DNA from: Cardiocondyla obscurior
Taxonomy: Eukaryota; Arthropoda; Insecta; Hymenoptera; Formicidae
Direction of reading: 5' to 3'
Length of the DNA stretch: 64,000 nucleotides
Assembly (NCBI RefSeq): GCF_019399895.1
Contig: NC_091876.1
Location: 4,936,381-5,000,380 of the forward strand
The notes beneath the pieces were generated by a model, which searched no databases, had not been told where the DNA came from, and was given only the letters and a program-made list of their open reading frames with translations. Both the position numbers and the translations under genes were made by a program. Positions 50,201 to 59,842 of this stretch are shown here, in pieces (position 1 is the first letter of the stretch; each line of letters begins with the position of its first letter).

Positions 50201-51401
50201 CTTAGTCGCGATCTCTGCCCTCCGAGCCTGCCGAGTATATCGAGCGACGAGGCAGCGTGTTGTTTTAAAAAAAAGTTCACATCAAGTTCGTTTGCAACTG
50301 GCCAACAATTAAATTCAATTATTCCACAATAAACAAAGAAAATTTTCACAAACAATACATTTTAGAATTAAAAAAAAAAATATATCGTGCTGAAGAGTTG
50401 CCAAAAATTCAAGCACTATTCGCGTACGAATCTCGTTAATTATTTCTTTTATTTGTACTCTGCGTTCTCAGCATTTTTGTAAAGGTCAATTGCAAAAAGA
50501 GAAAAAACAAACGCAGTCGCTAATCGGAGAGAACTCGGTTTCACGGTAAACAAAACGATAAATGATTCGATTAAGACGTTAATTCGCTTTACAGTGCACA
50601 TCGCTAACGAGAATAGAAACGTAGTGGGTTAGACGATTTTCGCGCAGAACTCAATAATGCTTTTAACAGAGCTCGCAAATCATTTCTTGTAATAAAAATC
50701 GCAATGAAACCAGGGAGTTTTCGACGTCAGCTCAATCATTTCGATATCGCGTGTCTCTCCGTGCCGCTTGTGCGTCATGAAATAAATTTTCCCATCCTGC
50801 CACTGCGATGCGCGAATTTAACTCGCGAAATTGCGCGGGGATTAAGGTTCCCGGCCTCTAGATCTGAGCACGTACTTACCGGCGGACGAGTCAGAATTAT
50901 GCCGGTGACAGTTTGTAAATGATCTAGTTTACGATGCGGGAAAGTGAGGGATACGGTGCGTCGTATTCCGAAGTGTGGGACGAAGAAAGGGAAACGGGCA
51001 ATGGGAACGGAAGAAGACAGACCGAAAGACGGGAAGAGAGAACAAAGAATTGGAGGGTAAAGTCGGAGGTAAAGACAGGAGGTCTTTGCCAAACTATTCA
51101 TCTTCGTAGCGATTAAATTTGCGTTTCACGTACGCGAAGTAGAGAATCTGGGCAGAAGTTGAATATATTTAAGAGTCCCTCGTTATAAGCGCGAATCTGT
51201 GTCTACTTGATTAACAAAATCAGACCGTTTAAAAGCTCATATACGTTTGAGCATTGTAAAAATAGTTATTTTTGGAAAATTAAAGTGTGCAGATTATTCA
51301 AGCAACTTTAAAAAATAATAATAGTAATAAGTCAGGCGGCATTAAAAAGTCTGAGGTTCTAATTCGCTGTTCTGCGCACGGATATAAATTTTCGCTAACA
51401 A

Positions 51402-51459
<58 letters not shown>

Positions 51460-51743
51460 GCTAGCAGCTTTTGAACAGCGTTTGATGAACATCAGACCCG
51501 CCTTCTCCCGCTCGGACGGCGAACAAACCGACGGACGGATTGACATTTGCATACGATGGACCCGTACGGGCGTTAAATGCTCGGGGATGCGGAATGAGCT
51601 ACAAGTCACCTGGTACCAGTAATTGAAATGAGGGTAACTTTGAAGAGGGGTCGTACGAACAAACGAGGAGCCTGAAAACTTCTTTCAACGACATATCGTA
51701 CATTCGCGTGATATTGAGTGTAATTAAAATTATAGCAGGCTTT

Positions 51744-51776
<33 letters not shown>

Positions 51777-54700
51777 TTTTACAAAAAAGGTTTAATTAAT
51801 ATCAACGGGATAATTGATAAAAGGTCGATATTACGAGCGTTCCGGAATTACCATTATCATTACCGAATTGAATAATTTCAAAATGTTCACGCGCAATTAT
51901 CCTAATGCAATTATCTTAAAACGTTTTGAAATGTATAACCTTATTTGGCCGAAAGCTCTTTTTGCTTTTAGATCCGCCGTAAATCGTTAACAGCGTAGCG
52001 TGCCGTATTTGATTTAATTCACGTCAAAGAGCGCGTTTCCCGGGCAAGGCAAGAAAAATCTGTTAGGCCGGTTGTGAAACGCGGTTAATAAGTGGAACGG
52101 CGCTGGAAAATGCGGCGGCGGGCAGGCACACAGGCGAAAATGCCCCCTCGAAACTTTACGGACTATGAAAGCGAAATGAGAACGGGCGATATACTGCGGG
52201 GGTGGGTTCGGCGGGCGCAGGGAAGTTTAATTAAATATCACGCGACATATTATGGGAGGCGGAACGCCGCGCGCGGTGTCGATGGCAAGTAACGTCGGGG
52301 ACAGGCCGCGAGGCCGAAAAGTTTTCGCCAACAAGCGAACAGGCCGAGCTGCGGACATGTCGGCGGGGACGTTACCGGAAGTTAACGGAGGGCGGCGAAC
52401 CGTCGAGACATTTCAGCGTCATCGGTACCCTTTTATAAAGCGGCCAGTCTGAAAATTCCATTCGGTCCACCCTAGCGCGCGCGAGCGCGCGCACTTCCCT
52501 TACGTTCAACCCCCATCGACGCGACTGCTGATTCAATTCTCGCGAAAGGAACGGCATTCCTCGAATGGCGAGGACGACAATTTACTTTTAATCTCGTAAC
52601 GTCTCCGTCGAAAGCCCGCGGAGATTTCATCGCGAGAAGGCGTTACGGAGGAAGTACCACCGATGTAATAAAACGGAGTAAACTGTTTTATTTTCTCGTT
52701 CGTTTAACGCAACAGGACGCGAAGCAAGACGTCGCGTGTAGGTCCGCTTAGCGATATTATCACGTCACTGAGAAAACACGCGGGAGGTAAGAGTCTCGAT
52801 GTCACACGTCTCCCCCCTCGTTTTACCGAAGGAAACAAATCTTTGCATAGGCCGACCCGCGTTGATCCTCGCCATATTCACAATGACTTACGAATTAAAA
52901 GCCTATGAATATGGTAAGGATGCAAATTCCGGCGGTGTTTACTCGGGATCAGCGTTACACGGCAATCTGCATACTCGAGCACCGGGACGGCCCGGTGACG
53001 CGACGAGGGTTGCGAATCAGGCTCGCGTCGTACACGCGGGACAATCGGTGCTGGGGTTAATCACGGCCCACAGAATTCCTTCGTGAGCGGGAATTTAATC
53101 CGCCACTATCGCCAACGTATACGGAGTCGAGCCACGTTGCCTCGAGATCGCGCGAAAAGATGAGAGTTTCTACTTCGCGCGGAAATCTCCGCCCGGCAGT
53201 TTTGCAATCTCGCCGAGTAAGGTGCCATCCACCGCGGAAAAGAGACGATCCCCTATTTCGCCCGAGCCCCCCTCCCCCCCGTCGATTAATCCGTTAGCTG
53301 CTCGCGACCAACCTGTGCGTACCGTTCAATTATCGAGGGGCTCTCCTCTCCCTCTTACCCCACGCTAACTGAGTTGTTACCTCGATAATTCGTACGTCGT
53401 AGTATCGGCCGTAACACCGGCGGCTCGCCACATTAATTTGCGGCCCGGCATGAGAATTTCCGCTCCACTGCATTATCCCGGAACTTATCGTACCCCCCGT
53501 CAGTGATCAATCAATGTAGAATCTGAACATTTCGCCGATATGCCGCGCCACGAGACCGCTCGTGGTTCGAATACCAATTAATTTCGCCATAATTATTTCG
53601 TTAATACAGCTATTATATTTAATTATATAACGGGATAATGTCAAAAGTATTTAGCGTTACACGAAATTGAATTAAAAGTCGTAGGTATATAATTAAAATT
53701 GAAATTAAATTTTTTTTTTTTTTTTCTAAAACATTTAAATGTCTATTGAGACGTAATAAAAATAAAATAATATTAATCCGATACGTATCTATTAGTTGCA
53801 AGTTTAAACGCAATGCCGGCTTAAAAAGAGACTTACCTGTATATGGCCGGCAGTAGTTGCGATTTCCTTTGCCGTAAACCGTGGGCAGGGATGTCTCCGC
53901 TCCCGGTTCCACATACGCTTTACTCTTACTGTCTCTAGGATCGCTGTATTGTTCCACAACCTCGATTTCCGCCTGCAAGTAGAACATAAATTGTTTCCTT
54001 CCGTTCTCATGCGAAAGAGATTCCGTACGTGCGTCGCGACGAAAATACCGTCCCGATTTCGTTCTCAAATAACAATTCGCGATAACAATCTGCTCGCAAC
54101 GACAAAAAATTAAAATTAAAATTAAAAAAAAAGGTAAATCGACGTTTGAAGCAAATTGGCCCGGATAGCTGTAATAATTTAACAACGTGCGTTTCACTCT
54201 GCGTTTTCACACGTGTCTGAATTCGTTCCGCAAGGAAATGCCTTCGAGAAGGATTATCGTCGGAGGCAGCCTCGGTTAAATTTACACGGCAAGCACGGTG
54301 TCATTTTCTGGTCCTGAATGCAGCCAATTGCGGTAATACCTCGGTCGAGACTCGAGAGGGGACGCGTTCCCAGCCGTTCCCTAAATGATGATCGTTATTT
54401 CGAGAGAAAACAACTGTAGCGACCATTCGTTTCCTCCGGCACGTGTGCTCCGCTGGATTAAACGCGCTGAAATAGTCGACGAGATGACGAGCGACATTAA
54501 TATCCCGTTCGCGCGAAGATTAGACTCCTAAAGACTAACACTTCTCAGTGCAGCTCGACGTAAATCGTAAGCCACATTCGATTTAATCTTAATCCGAAGA
54601 AATAGAAAGAAGTTCTTCTCGATTGAATTCAATTCACGAGCGGAGGAAGGGTTCTTTGCATTTCCTGCGGAAGCCGTTCAGTCTCACGGAGATTATACGA

Positions 54701-57700
54701 CTGGTACTTCGCCGATAACGATAATAAAACTTCCGCGATCTTCCCCGTTGAGTAAACGACGAATAATAGATATTTTTAATACCGGATTAAAAAAAAGTCA
54801 ATCGATAAAAAGCTTTCTTCTCTCTCTTTCTCTCTGTCTTTCGGTTTCTACATCGACGGCCGGGAGAGCGGAATTAAAAAAAGAAATAAGACGACGCGTA
54901 AGGAAACTCGACGGAGCAAGACGCTAGACATTCCGACAGTGCGAGGACGAGGAGGCGACGGTGAGGAAGACAAGTAGCTTTAAATTGAAAGAGCCCAAAA
55001 TTGGAATTCTCCTGCCAAAGTTGAGCGCTACGCCTCCGGGGGCTGTTTCGAAGGCGAAGTCGATTGCTCTCAGCCGCCTCGCCTGCCAACCCCCTCTCCC
55101 CCTCACTCTTTTCCCGCGGTGCAGATAAATTTGCGAATGTTTGTACGGAAATTACGGGGGACGGTTTCGGCAGTGGAAACTCGTTCGGTTAGCGCAAATC
55201 CGATGACGAACGGGCCGACTCTCCGCGAAGCGAAAACGCATTCGGCCGAAATCTCGCGTCGCGGCGGCGGCGGCGGCTGCGAAAACGATTGCGCGAACGA
55301 GGAATCGAATTCCCGCTCGATTCGACGAGTGAAAACGCGAGGGTTCGCCCCGACACCTTGTTAATCGTCCGGGGTAAAATCGGTGAATCTGCCGCGCGCG
55401 ATGTTTGCAGCAAAAAAAAGCAACGGCAAATAAATAAATACACGGATCGTTCCAAGTTGCCGCCCGAATTCCCCGCTGTGCGCAAACTGTTTGGCCACTT
55501 TGAGGATTGCATCGAACGCAGCACAAATACGCAATCGCACCCTATCATATTCGGTCGTTAATACCGTTCGATTTATCGAGGGCTTTAATCCGATTATTTG
55601 GTCACTGCGTCATAATTCGGCGTAATTATCGGCGCAATCTAACCGTCTGACTTTACTGTATTTACGAGTTTAGGTGACGCAACAAAAATTTTATATCGCA
55701 CCGCGGCATTTCATTAATAACGCGTTTCTGAAAGAAATAAAAAAAAAAACATCTTGATTATACGGAATAAATTAATTAAATATAATTTAGTTTTTTTAAT
55801 AAAAAATTTAATCGCTATAAAAAAAAAATCAAAAATTAATTTCACAGTTCTAGAAGTATAATTCGGCGAAAAGAATGTTACCGCGATATAAATGTTAATG
55901 TTACGGCGCTGCAAAATGTCCAGCTGTATTAATGGCAAACAAGGATACGGTTCATAACATAAATAACGCCGCTACACAGAATGGCACTCTCGAGGAAACG
56001 TCACGTCGGCGGCGTCGATCGCTCTTAATTCCCTGTGCAAGCAGGCCAGCATTTCCATGGTACTCGCGGTATACAAGACATCATTAACAGTATGCAGATA
56101 ATGGCGTTAGGTGAAGCAGGGTCGCAAGAAAAATGAGCGATGAAAGATAAGACGCACGTAAAAGTGCCTTTTACCAGCGAGAGTATCAATCACTCTCGTT
56201 CTCGGACGAGGGACATTTCACAAAGAGCTCGGCGTCAACCACCTCACAAAGTCCATTTTTTTTTTTCTGGAATTCTCGCGCGGGACGTGTCTCTTCAAAC
56301 CAGTCGGGGAATTAATTACGCCCACTTTTCGGTGTAATTTTCCCTTCGCCGGAAGTTAATCGCTTCCGTGAATTTGTTCCCGTATAAATGAACGGCGAGA
56401 GCTCCCTCGGGCACCGCTCATACACGCACGTCGCTTCGCGTCTATCGCGCGAAATCGGCCGGCGATCTTTCGATCGTAACGTAACGGAGAAAAAAGTGCG
56501 AGTCAAAGTTTCACGAAATTCACGAACGAGATACGAAAGTAGTTGCGCGAGTACGAACACTCGAAAGAGACGCGTTTACGCGCCTAAAGTTTCGCGCCCC
56601 AAAGCCCTTTGTTATAGTGATAAATGCGAGCAGCACCAGTGCTCGATCTCACGCATAAAATAAAGCGCTAAAGTATTAAGTAGGGCTTACGAGCACGACT
56701 CATAACGATTCACCCTCTCGAGTCAAGTGGCACCCGCTTTCTGTCTTTGTCACACTCCCCTTGGTCGCGACGCTCGCGGGGGTTGTCGGTGACAACGAAG
56801 CGGAGGAAACTTTTGTTCGGCGCACTCAGGTGTCGTTCCTTCTCTACGACGTTTCTTTCTCTTTCTTTTATGAACTCCCTCGCGATCTGCGCTTCCCTTT
56901 ATTTGTGCAGTAATCAGACACCGAGTAGATGGTAACAAATTAAATTTTTTTTCGAGTTAACATATCAAATACAGTTGCAAACAAAATAACACCAACGTTC
57001 ACTAACATAAAATAAACGCACAGGAAAATAATATAAAAGTAGAAACTTTTACAAAAAAAGAAAAATAAAAAATTTTGATTAAAAAAAATCTAAATTATTC
57101 TCGCGAATTAGTAACATGAAAAAAGAAAAAGAAAATAAAAAAGGAAAAAGATCAAACGATTATAAATCTGCGAATAATAAATTAATCGTGCGTCAGACGG
57201 TCGAAAGAATTAATTATGCAATCGCCGAGAGTATCTACCAAGCGTTTCTTTGCGAGAAAACCCCGAAGTATAATATTTTGCGCTTTCGAGATAACGCACG
57301 AAGGCAAAACTGTATTTTCACTGCTAAAGCGTTTAGACGAGAAGCTCGAGGCAACCCCAAACGCCAGGAACTGAGTGGCGGAGCAATTATAAGCGACGCC
57401 GGAAGTCACCGGGTCCCTCCACCCCGCCGGCGACGCTTCTCGTCGTTCCTTTCGCGTCCGTTGTTACCACCTCTCGCGCTCGCCGTCGCCCCCATCATCC
57501 ATTGCCCCCGCGAATGCCCTTCGCGCTGCTGTGCCCGGGGGGTATTTTGTCACCGCTGTAATTATATTTCTCCCTTTGGCCGATTCCCCGGTCGTCCGCG
57601 TTGGAAAAATATCAATACTATCGTTAGCCGGCAAAACGACTCGAACGACAGTCGTAGGACGTGACGTCACGCGCGCACGCCGTGTACGCGGGGGCTGAAA

Positions 57701-58545
57701 CGGTCGAAGGGCATTGTATACGTAGGATACGTTTATTTTAAAACCTTCCGCTGACTCGGCACCTAAGCGCGACGGTGTACTTTATTCTCGCGGCGTTCCG
57801 CAAGCTCTCCTTAGTTAATTAAATTTGTTGATTATTATTTTTTTAAATATTTATCTTTCACCGAGATTCGAACTCAGCGCGATACCGCTGACAACGTATT
57901 TTACATGTAAGATATGCACAAAGTTACTCAGAAAGGAGGGGGAGGAGAGGGAGGGATTTTGTTTTCCCGCAGAAAAATCGCCGACCCTCCGGCCTTTTTG
58001 ATTCACTGCACGTCGCGGCGGAAAAATATCGATAAACTTTTCAAATTGGGAACGCGCCACAATGGGGACGCGCGAACGTGTAACTGCAGCGTGTTTGCTT
58101 AACGCAGAATTCATTGAACTGCGAATACAGATAAAGGCGCGACTGCGGTGAATAAAGTTCCACCGTTACTGCAATGTAACCGCCGCTGCGTAAAAGCATT
58201 ATTCTAAAGTTATGTATTGTCGCCGTTTGATTCTCTTAATTAAATTTTTACATGCAAAACACCGCGTATATCACCGCGTTCGAATTGAATTGCATAACGT
58301 GCCGTCGCGGGATAGCGCCGAAGGTTTCTAATAAACGCGGTGAGTTTTCGCCCAACGATTTTATATATAAAGTCTTAATTTAAATTTTCTATTAAATTTT
58401 CTATTAAATCTCGGAGGCCACTTACGTTCTCAATAGTAGGACTCGGCAGCGCCCATTGCACCGCGGAAGTTGCAGCTGCAGCGCTCGCGGGACGCCTCTT
58501 GTTCACGAAGTCGACGGGTAGACTATAATCGTCGCAGAGCGATAC
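30713..58545 (-). CDS. SHB/SHE-family SH2-domain adaptor protein (PVRAP-like), partial: 5' end not found
   Basis: Seven exons join in frame: 58426-58545, 53837-53972, 41732-42651, 39841-41455, 31406-31604, 31009-31128, 30713-30902 (stop TAG), giving about 1099 residues. The last 105 or so form an SH2 domain: it opens with GWYHGSITR, has the phosphotyrosine-binding strand YLVRNSE (Arg codon at 31050-31052), and ends with PIRGAEHMCLLHPV a few residues before the stop. A C-terminal SH2 after a long disordered tyrosine/proline-rich region is the layout of SHB, SHD, SHE and SHF, and of Drosophila PVRAP, which act under receptor tyrosine kinases in the cytoplasm. The N-terminal part carries YSLP, YSDP, YVEP and YCRP (YxxP, the Crk/Nck-type SH2 ligand), a proline run, an acidic block, four EFKxRP-like repeats, two DLPFDMPKLR motifs and a 16-Gln tract. 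Human SHB is about half this length. Introns reach about 11 kb. The start exon is missing, perhaps beyond the window. SH2 and family are confident; the PVRAP orthology is inferred. Confidence 0.88.
31009..31128 (-). CDS. SH2-adaptor gene, exon with the N-terminal half of the SH2
   Basis: This exon starts after TTTAG in phase 2 and ends at GTAAGT with two bases left. It encodes WYHGSITRIEAEGLL and then GSYLVRNSESTKQDYSLSL. The Arg of LVRNS is the invariant phosphotyrosine-binding residue, and the WYHG opening is standard. The binding pocket looks intact. Confidence 0.93.
31406..31604 (-). CDS. SH2-adaptor gene, linker exon before the SH2
   Basis: The acceptor TTTCAG and donor GTGAGT fit, with phase 1 in and two bases out, matching both neighbours. 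It encodes a Gly/Ser/Pro/Leu linker that begins GGLARPKMTLNLDASS and ends ELPLERQG just before the SH2 Trp. The basic-plus-leucine string RPKMTLNL resembles a MAP-kinase docking site, which is only suggestive. Confidence 0.85.
37093..37581 (+). pseudogene. Small intronic reading frame with one in-frame stop
   Basis: ATG at 37093, in good context (AAGATGG), opens MAYLDRRPIRTYEPIKR and then TAG at 37144-37146. The same frame reopens at once and, from ATG 37156 (MPKVKKTDRSH), runs 141 codons to a stop at 37579-37581. The first 105 or so codons of the second part have balanced, protein-like composition; the tail is AT-rich and may be intron (a weak donor GTATCA lies near 37470). It could be a decayed gene, a readthrough gene, a uORF plus ORF, or chance. 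I do not recognise the protein. It lies on the opposite strand inside an intron of the SH2-adaptor gene. Confidence 0.25.
39601..39619 (+). repeat. A homopolymer run (19 A)
   Basis: An adenine run in the intron just downstream (in transcript sense) of the large low-complexity exon. No adjacent retroposed sequence is recognisable. Confidence 0.7.
39841..41455 (-). CDS. SH2-adaptor gene, large low-complexity exon (538 codons)
   Basis: The exon is preceded by AAAATACAG and followed by GTAAGTTCTC; it enters in phase 0 and leaves one base. It is rich in Ser, Arg, Asn and Gln. It has a 16-Gln tract (41246-41293), four repeats of the type ILEFKxRP (near 40930, 40850, 40775, 40705), a Ser-rich stretch (about 40540-40680), a His run, and two copies of DLPFDMPKLR (near 40045 and 39950). 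The ATG at 41431 is not needed as a start because the frame stays open to the acceptor. Confidence 0.85.
41246..41293 (-). repeat. Coding CAG/CAA trinucleotide repeat (16 Gln)
   Basis: Sixteen consecutive glutamine codons lie in the large exon of the SH2-adaptor gene, mostly CAG with a few CAA interruptions. Further Gln-rich sequence follows after a Thr. The tract is likely length-variable between individuals and species. Confidence 0.9.
41608..41633 (+). repeat. A homopolymer run (26 A) in a 276-base intron
   Basis: It lies in the short intron 41456-41731 of the minus-strand SH2-adaptor gene, so it is a T26 tract in the transcript, about 100 bases after the donor. Confidence 0.75.
41732..42651 (-). 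CDS. SH2-adaptor gene, proline-rich and acidic exon
   Basis: The acceptor CTCTAG and donor GTAGGT bound a 920-base exon, phase 1 in and phase 0 out. It encodes an acidic start (SCEDDEDG), a phosphosite-like RKRKSSIY string, YYYGDLF, a proline run (PYPPPPPHY) suited to SH3 binding, and a Glu/Asp block at about 41860-41945. Frame and phase fit exons 53837-53972 upstream and 39841-41455 downstream. Confidence 0.82.
44314..44344 (+). repeat. TTTTA pentanucleotide tandem repeat
   Basis: About six tandem TTTTA units in the intron. A simple repeat with no evident role. Confidence 0.8.
44890..44953 (+). repeat. Diverged copy of an antisense-RNA exon segment
   Basis: ACAACTCCGCTGCAGCACAT followed by CAGTG and, after an A-rich insertion, GTGCCGAACGCCGAAATTAT closely parallels the start of exon 3 of the plus-strand RNA (45733-45786). 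An insertion of As separates the halves. It appears to be an older duplicate lying upstream of the transcribed copy. Confidence 0.45.
45139..45169 (+). promoter_or_regulatory. G-rich promoter-like block with G-quadruplex potential
   Basis: Guanine runs of 5, 6, 4 and 3 are separated by 2-7 bases. The block sits about 100 bases upstream of the presumed start of the plus-strand spliced RNA and includes a GC-box-like GGCGGGGCGG. A promoter role is inferred from position. Confidence 0.4.
45240..46178 (+). ncRNA. Spliced plus-strand RNA, probably non-coding, antisense within the SH2-adaptor intron
   Basis: Four exons are suggested by strong plus-strand splice sites: about 45240-45440 (donor GTAAGC), 45514-45621 (acceptor TTTTTGTTCGCAG, donor GTATAT), 45725-46019 (acceptor TTTTTTTGTTTCAG, donor GTAAGT) and 46135-46178 (acceptor TTTTTTGTTACAG, donor GTGAGT). 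The start position is a guess. The spliced sequence has no long ATG-started frame: the ATG at 45390 stops after about 24 codons, and the one at 45618 after about 34. The 3' ends of exons 2 and 3 are duplicates (TCTGAGAGGAGGAG, then ATCCTGC, CGGCGGAGCAAC). Exon 4 ends CTCATGCAGATCG before its donor, so this could instead be the 5' leader of a plus-strand protein gene whose coding exons lie far downstream. Splicing is well supported; function is unknown. Confidence 0.6.
45369..45416 (+). repeat. 21-bp direct repeat, 27-bp period, in RNA exon 1
   Basis: Two identical 21-base copies (beginning CTCCGTGTGAGGAGAGCACG) at 45369-45389 and 45396-45416 are separated by ATGATA. They sit in the first exon of the plus-strand RNA. 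Each copy also includes CTC...GAG complementarity that could form a small stem. Confidence 0.8.
46332..46392 (+). repeat. Dispersed repeat, copy 3
   Basis: An A run, a GCGC block, then GCGTGCGCATAGTTTCGTCT (46357-46376) and an A-rich tail match the copies near 7861 and 24008 in content and order. Confidence 0.45.
51409..51458. repeat. TA dinucleotide microsatellite
   Basis: About 25 uninterrupted TA units. Self-complementary and likely length-variable; it creates an artefactual Ile-Tyr reading frame. Confidence 0.9.
51742..51780 (+). repeat. CT microsatellite followed by a T run
   Basis: About 13 CT units and then 13 T. A strong polypyrimidine tract on the plus strand, but no acceptor with an exon follows. 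Confidence 0.85.
53837..53972 (-). CDS. SH2-adaptor gene, YxxP exon 2
   Basis: The acceptor CTTGCAG and donor GTAAGT flank 136 bases (phase 0 in, one base left). In phase 0 the exon gives AEIEVVEQYSDPRDSKSKAY, then YVEP, a Tyr-Gly, and YCRPYT: three YxxP motifs in 45 residues. A second frame is also open, but only phase 0 joins both neighbours and shows the tyrosine motif pattern. Confidence 0.75.
53973..58425 (-). other. 4.5-kb intron of the SH2-adaptor gene
   Basis: Both bounding exons are in phase 0, so no exon is required between them. The intron is CpG-rich, with a pyrimidine tract at 54816-54842 and an AT-rich part at 55735-55860. Reading frames at 55119-55561 and 57116-57664 are overlapped by equally open frames on the other strand and were not accepted. 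Confidence 0.6.
58426..58545 (-). CDS. SH2-adaptor gene, YxxP exon 1 (most 5' exon found)
   Basis: The exon follows GTGCTTGCAG and ends at GTAAGTGG: 120 bases, 40 codons, phase 0 on both sides. It encodes VSLCDDYSLPVDFVNKRRP and then an Ala-rich stretch. DDYSLP is a YxxP motif. There is no start codon, so at least one upstream exon exists. I could not find it up to the window end. Confidence 0.72.
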
Positions 58546-59816
58546 CTGCAAGCACAAGCGGAAGAAAATGATATACATTGCGCCCGCTATTACCATTTCC
58601 CATTAACCACTCCATCCAATGAAAATTTTGTCCCCGAACTTTCATCGCTCTTCGTGTCCCTGCTCTTAATAGAGTTCTAAAGTTGTGAGGGATGACTTTC
58701 ATCAAATGACGCGAACTTCGATAACTGAAAAACTTCGCCCGCGCTCTTTAAATCTGCATCCCGAGCTCGCACGAGGGTTGGTTTTTAATCTTCTATTAGC
58801 CGCGTGGAGAATAGCAATACTTATACTTGTAACTGACAGAGTAGCGCAATATTAATTTATATTTACGTTACTGCAATACTAAATTACGACGCTGAATTAA
58901 GAGAAAGAATAAAATCGATGCGATTTGATTTAAAACTTTGAAGTAAGTGAAGCGAGCCAGTCGTTGCCTTTCGCTAGTTAGCCCCGACGCCGTCGGAGCA
59001 CGCGCCTCCCCCGTGCAGGGGGAGAAAATACGTAAAAGGTTGCTGAAAAAGTGAGGAACGGTTGTATGAAAATCCGCGGACGAGTATCCGACATCGAACA
59101 CCGGAGGATCCCTTCCCCCGGTACTCGACAAATCGCAGGGTAAGCACCCCAAGCCTTTTCCGCGTTCTCAAATCCTCGTCGACGCCAACCGGACAGGCTC
59201 ATCAGCGGTGTTTACTGTCTGCCGGTGAATCGATCTATCGGAGCGTAAGTACCTCGTCCTACCTGTGAAAAACCGAAAGCGCGGCCACGGCCTACGTCTA
59301 GCACGCATATAAATCGAGACAATCGCGGATCCCCGGGGGCGGCTTATCGCGTCGGAGACCCGGGAGGGGTGGTGGTACAGTCCACCGGGATGCTTGGTTG
59401 CGAAGGGAGTTTCGTCCAGGGATTCTACATGCAAATGGTTCACGTTTATTGTGAGAAGAGACCATCGTATGAATATGTGAAATGGGAAACAAAACAAAAA
59501 AAAAATGAGAGAGAGAAAGAGAGGAAAAAGTGTGAGAGATAAATGGTCAAACGAAGAGAATGGAACGAGGAACGATCGGTTCGCGAGAAAAGCGGAAATA
59601 GCTACGGAGGCATCGAAAAATGACGCAACTAGCACTTAACAGCGGTGGGAGTAGCGTGAGTAGAAAAATCGATTCGTTGAGAAAGCTGTTACAAAGTGTA
59701 CAAGTTAAAACGATTGGAAAAATTACTTTACACGTTTTTCGGCTTGTACATGAGTAATACAGACTCTGTACGTAATTTCTTTAAGAATTATTCGCATTAT
59801 AAAATCGTTTAACTTG

Positions 59817-59842
59817 TTTTTTTTTTTTTTTTTTTTTTTTTT
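59817..59842 (+). repeat. T homopolymer run (26 T)
   Basis: An uninterrupted thymine run in the presumed upstream intron. No retroposed body is recognisable next to it. Confidence 0.75.

Larger units (their letters stand above)
42652..53836 (-). other. 11.2-kb intron of the SH2-adaptor gene, hosting an antisense spliced RNA
   Basis: The exons on each side are phase-compatible (G plus AT completes an Asp codon). The intron contains a TTTTA tandem repeat (44314-44344), a G-rich block (45139-45169), the plus-strand spliced transcript at about 45240-46178, a dispersed-repeat copy (46332-46392), a long TA microsatellite (51409-51458) and a CT/T tract (51742-51780). No minus-strand coding exon was recognised. 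Confidence 0.65.

Noticed and set aside
50775..51101. 108-codon minus-strand frame ending near a GTAAGT
   Set aside because: The donor is real-looking but the frame has no family features; the similarity to exon 4 of the antisense RNA explains the local sequence better.
51287..51622. Frames with long Ile-Tyr repeats on both strands
   Set aside because: Produced by the TA microsatellite.
57116..57664. 182-codon plus-strand frame
   Set aside because: Starts in an A-rich run and continues into Pro/Arg-rich CpG sequence, with an abrupt composition change and an open opposite strand.
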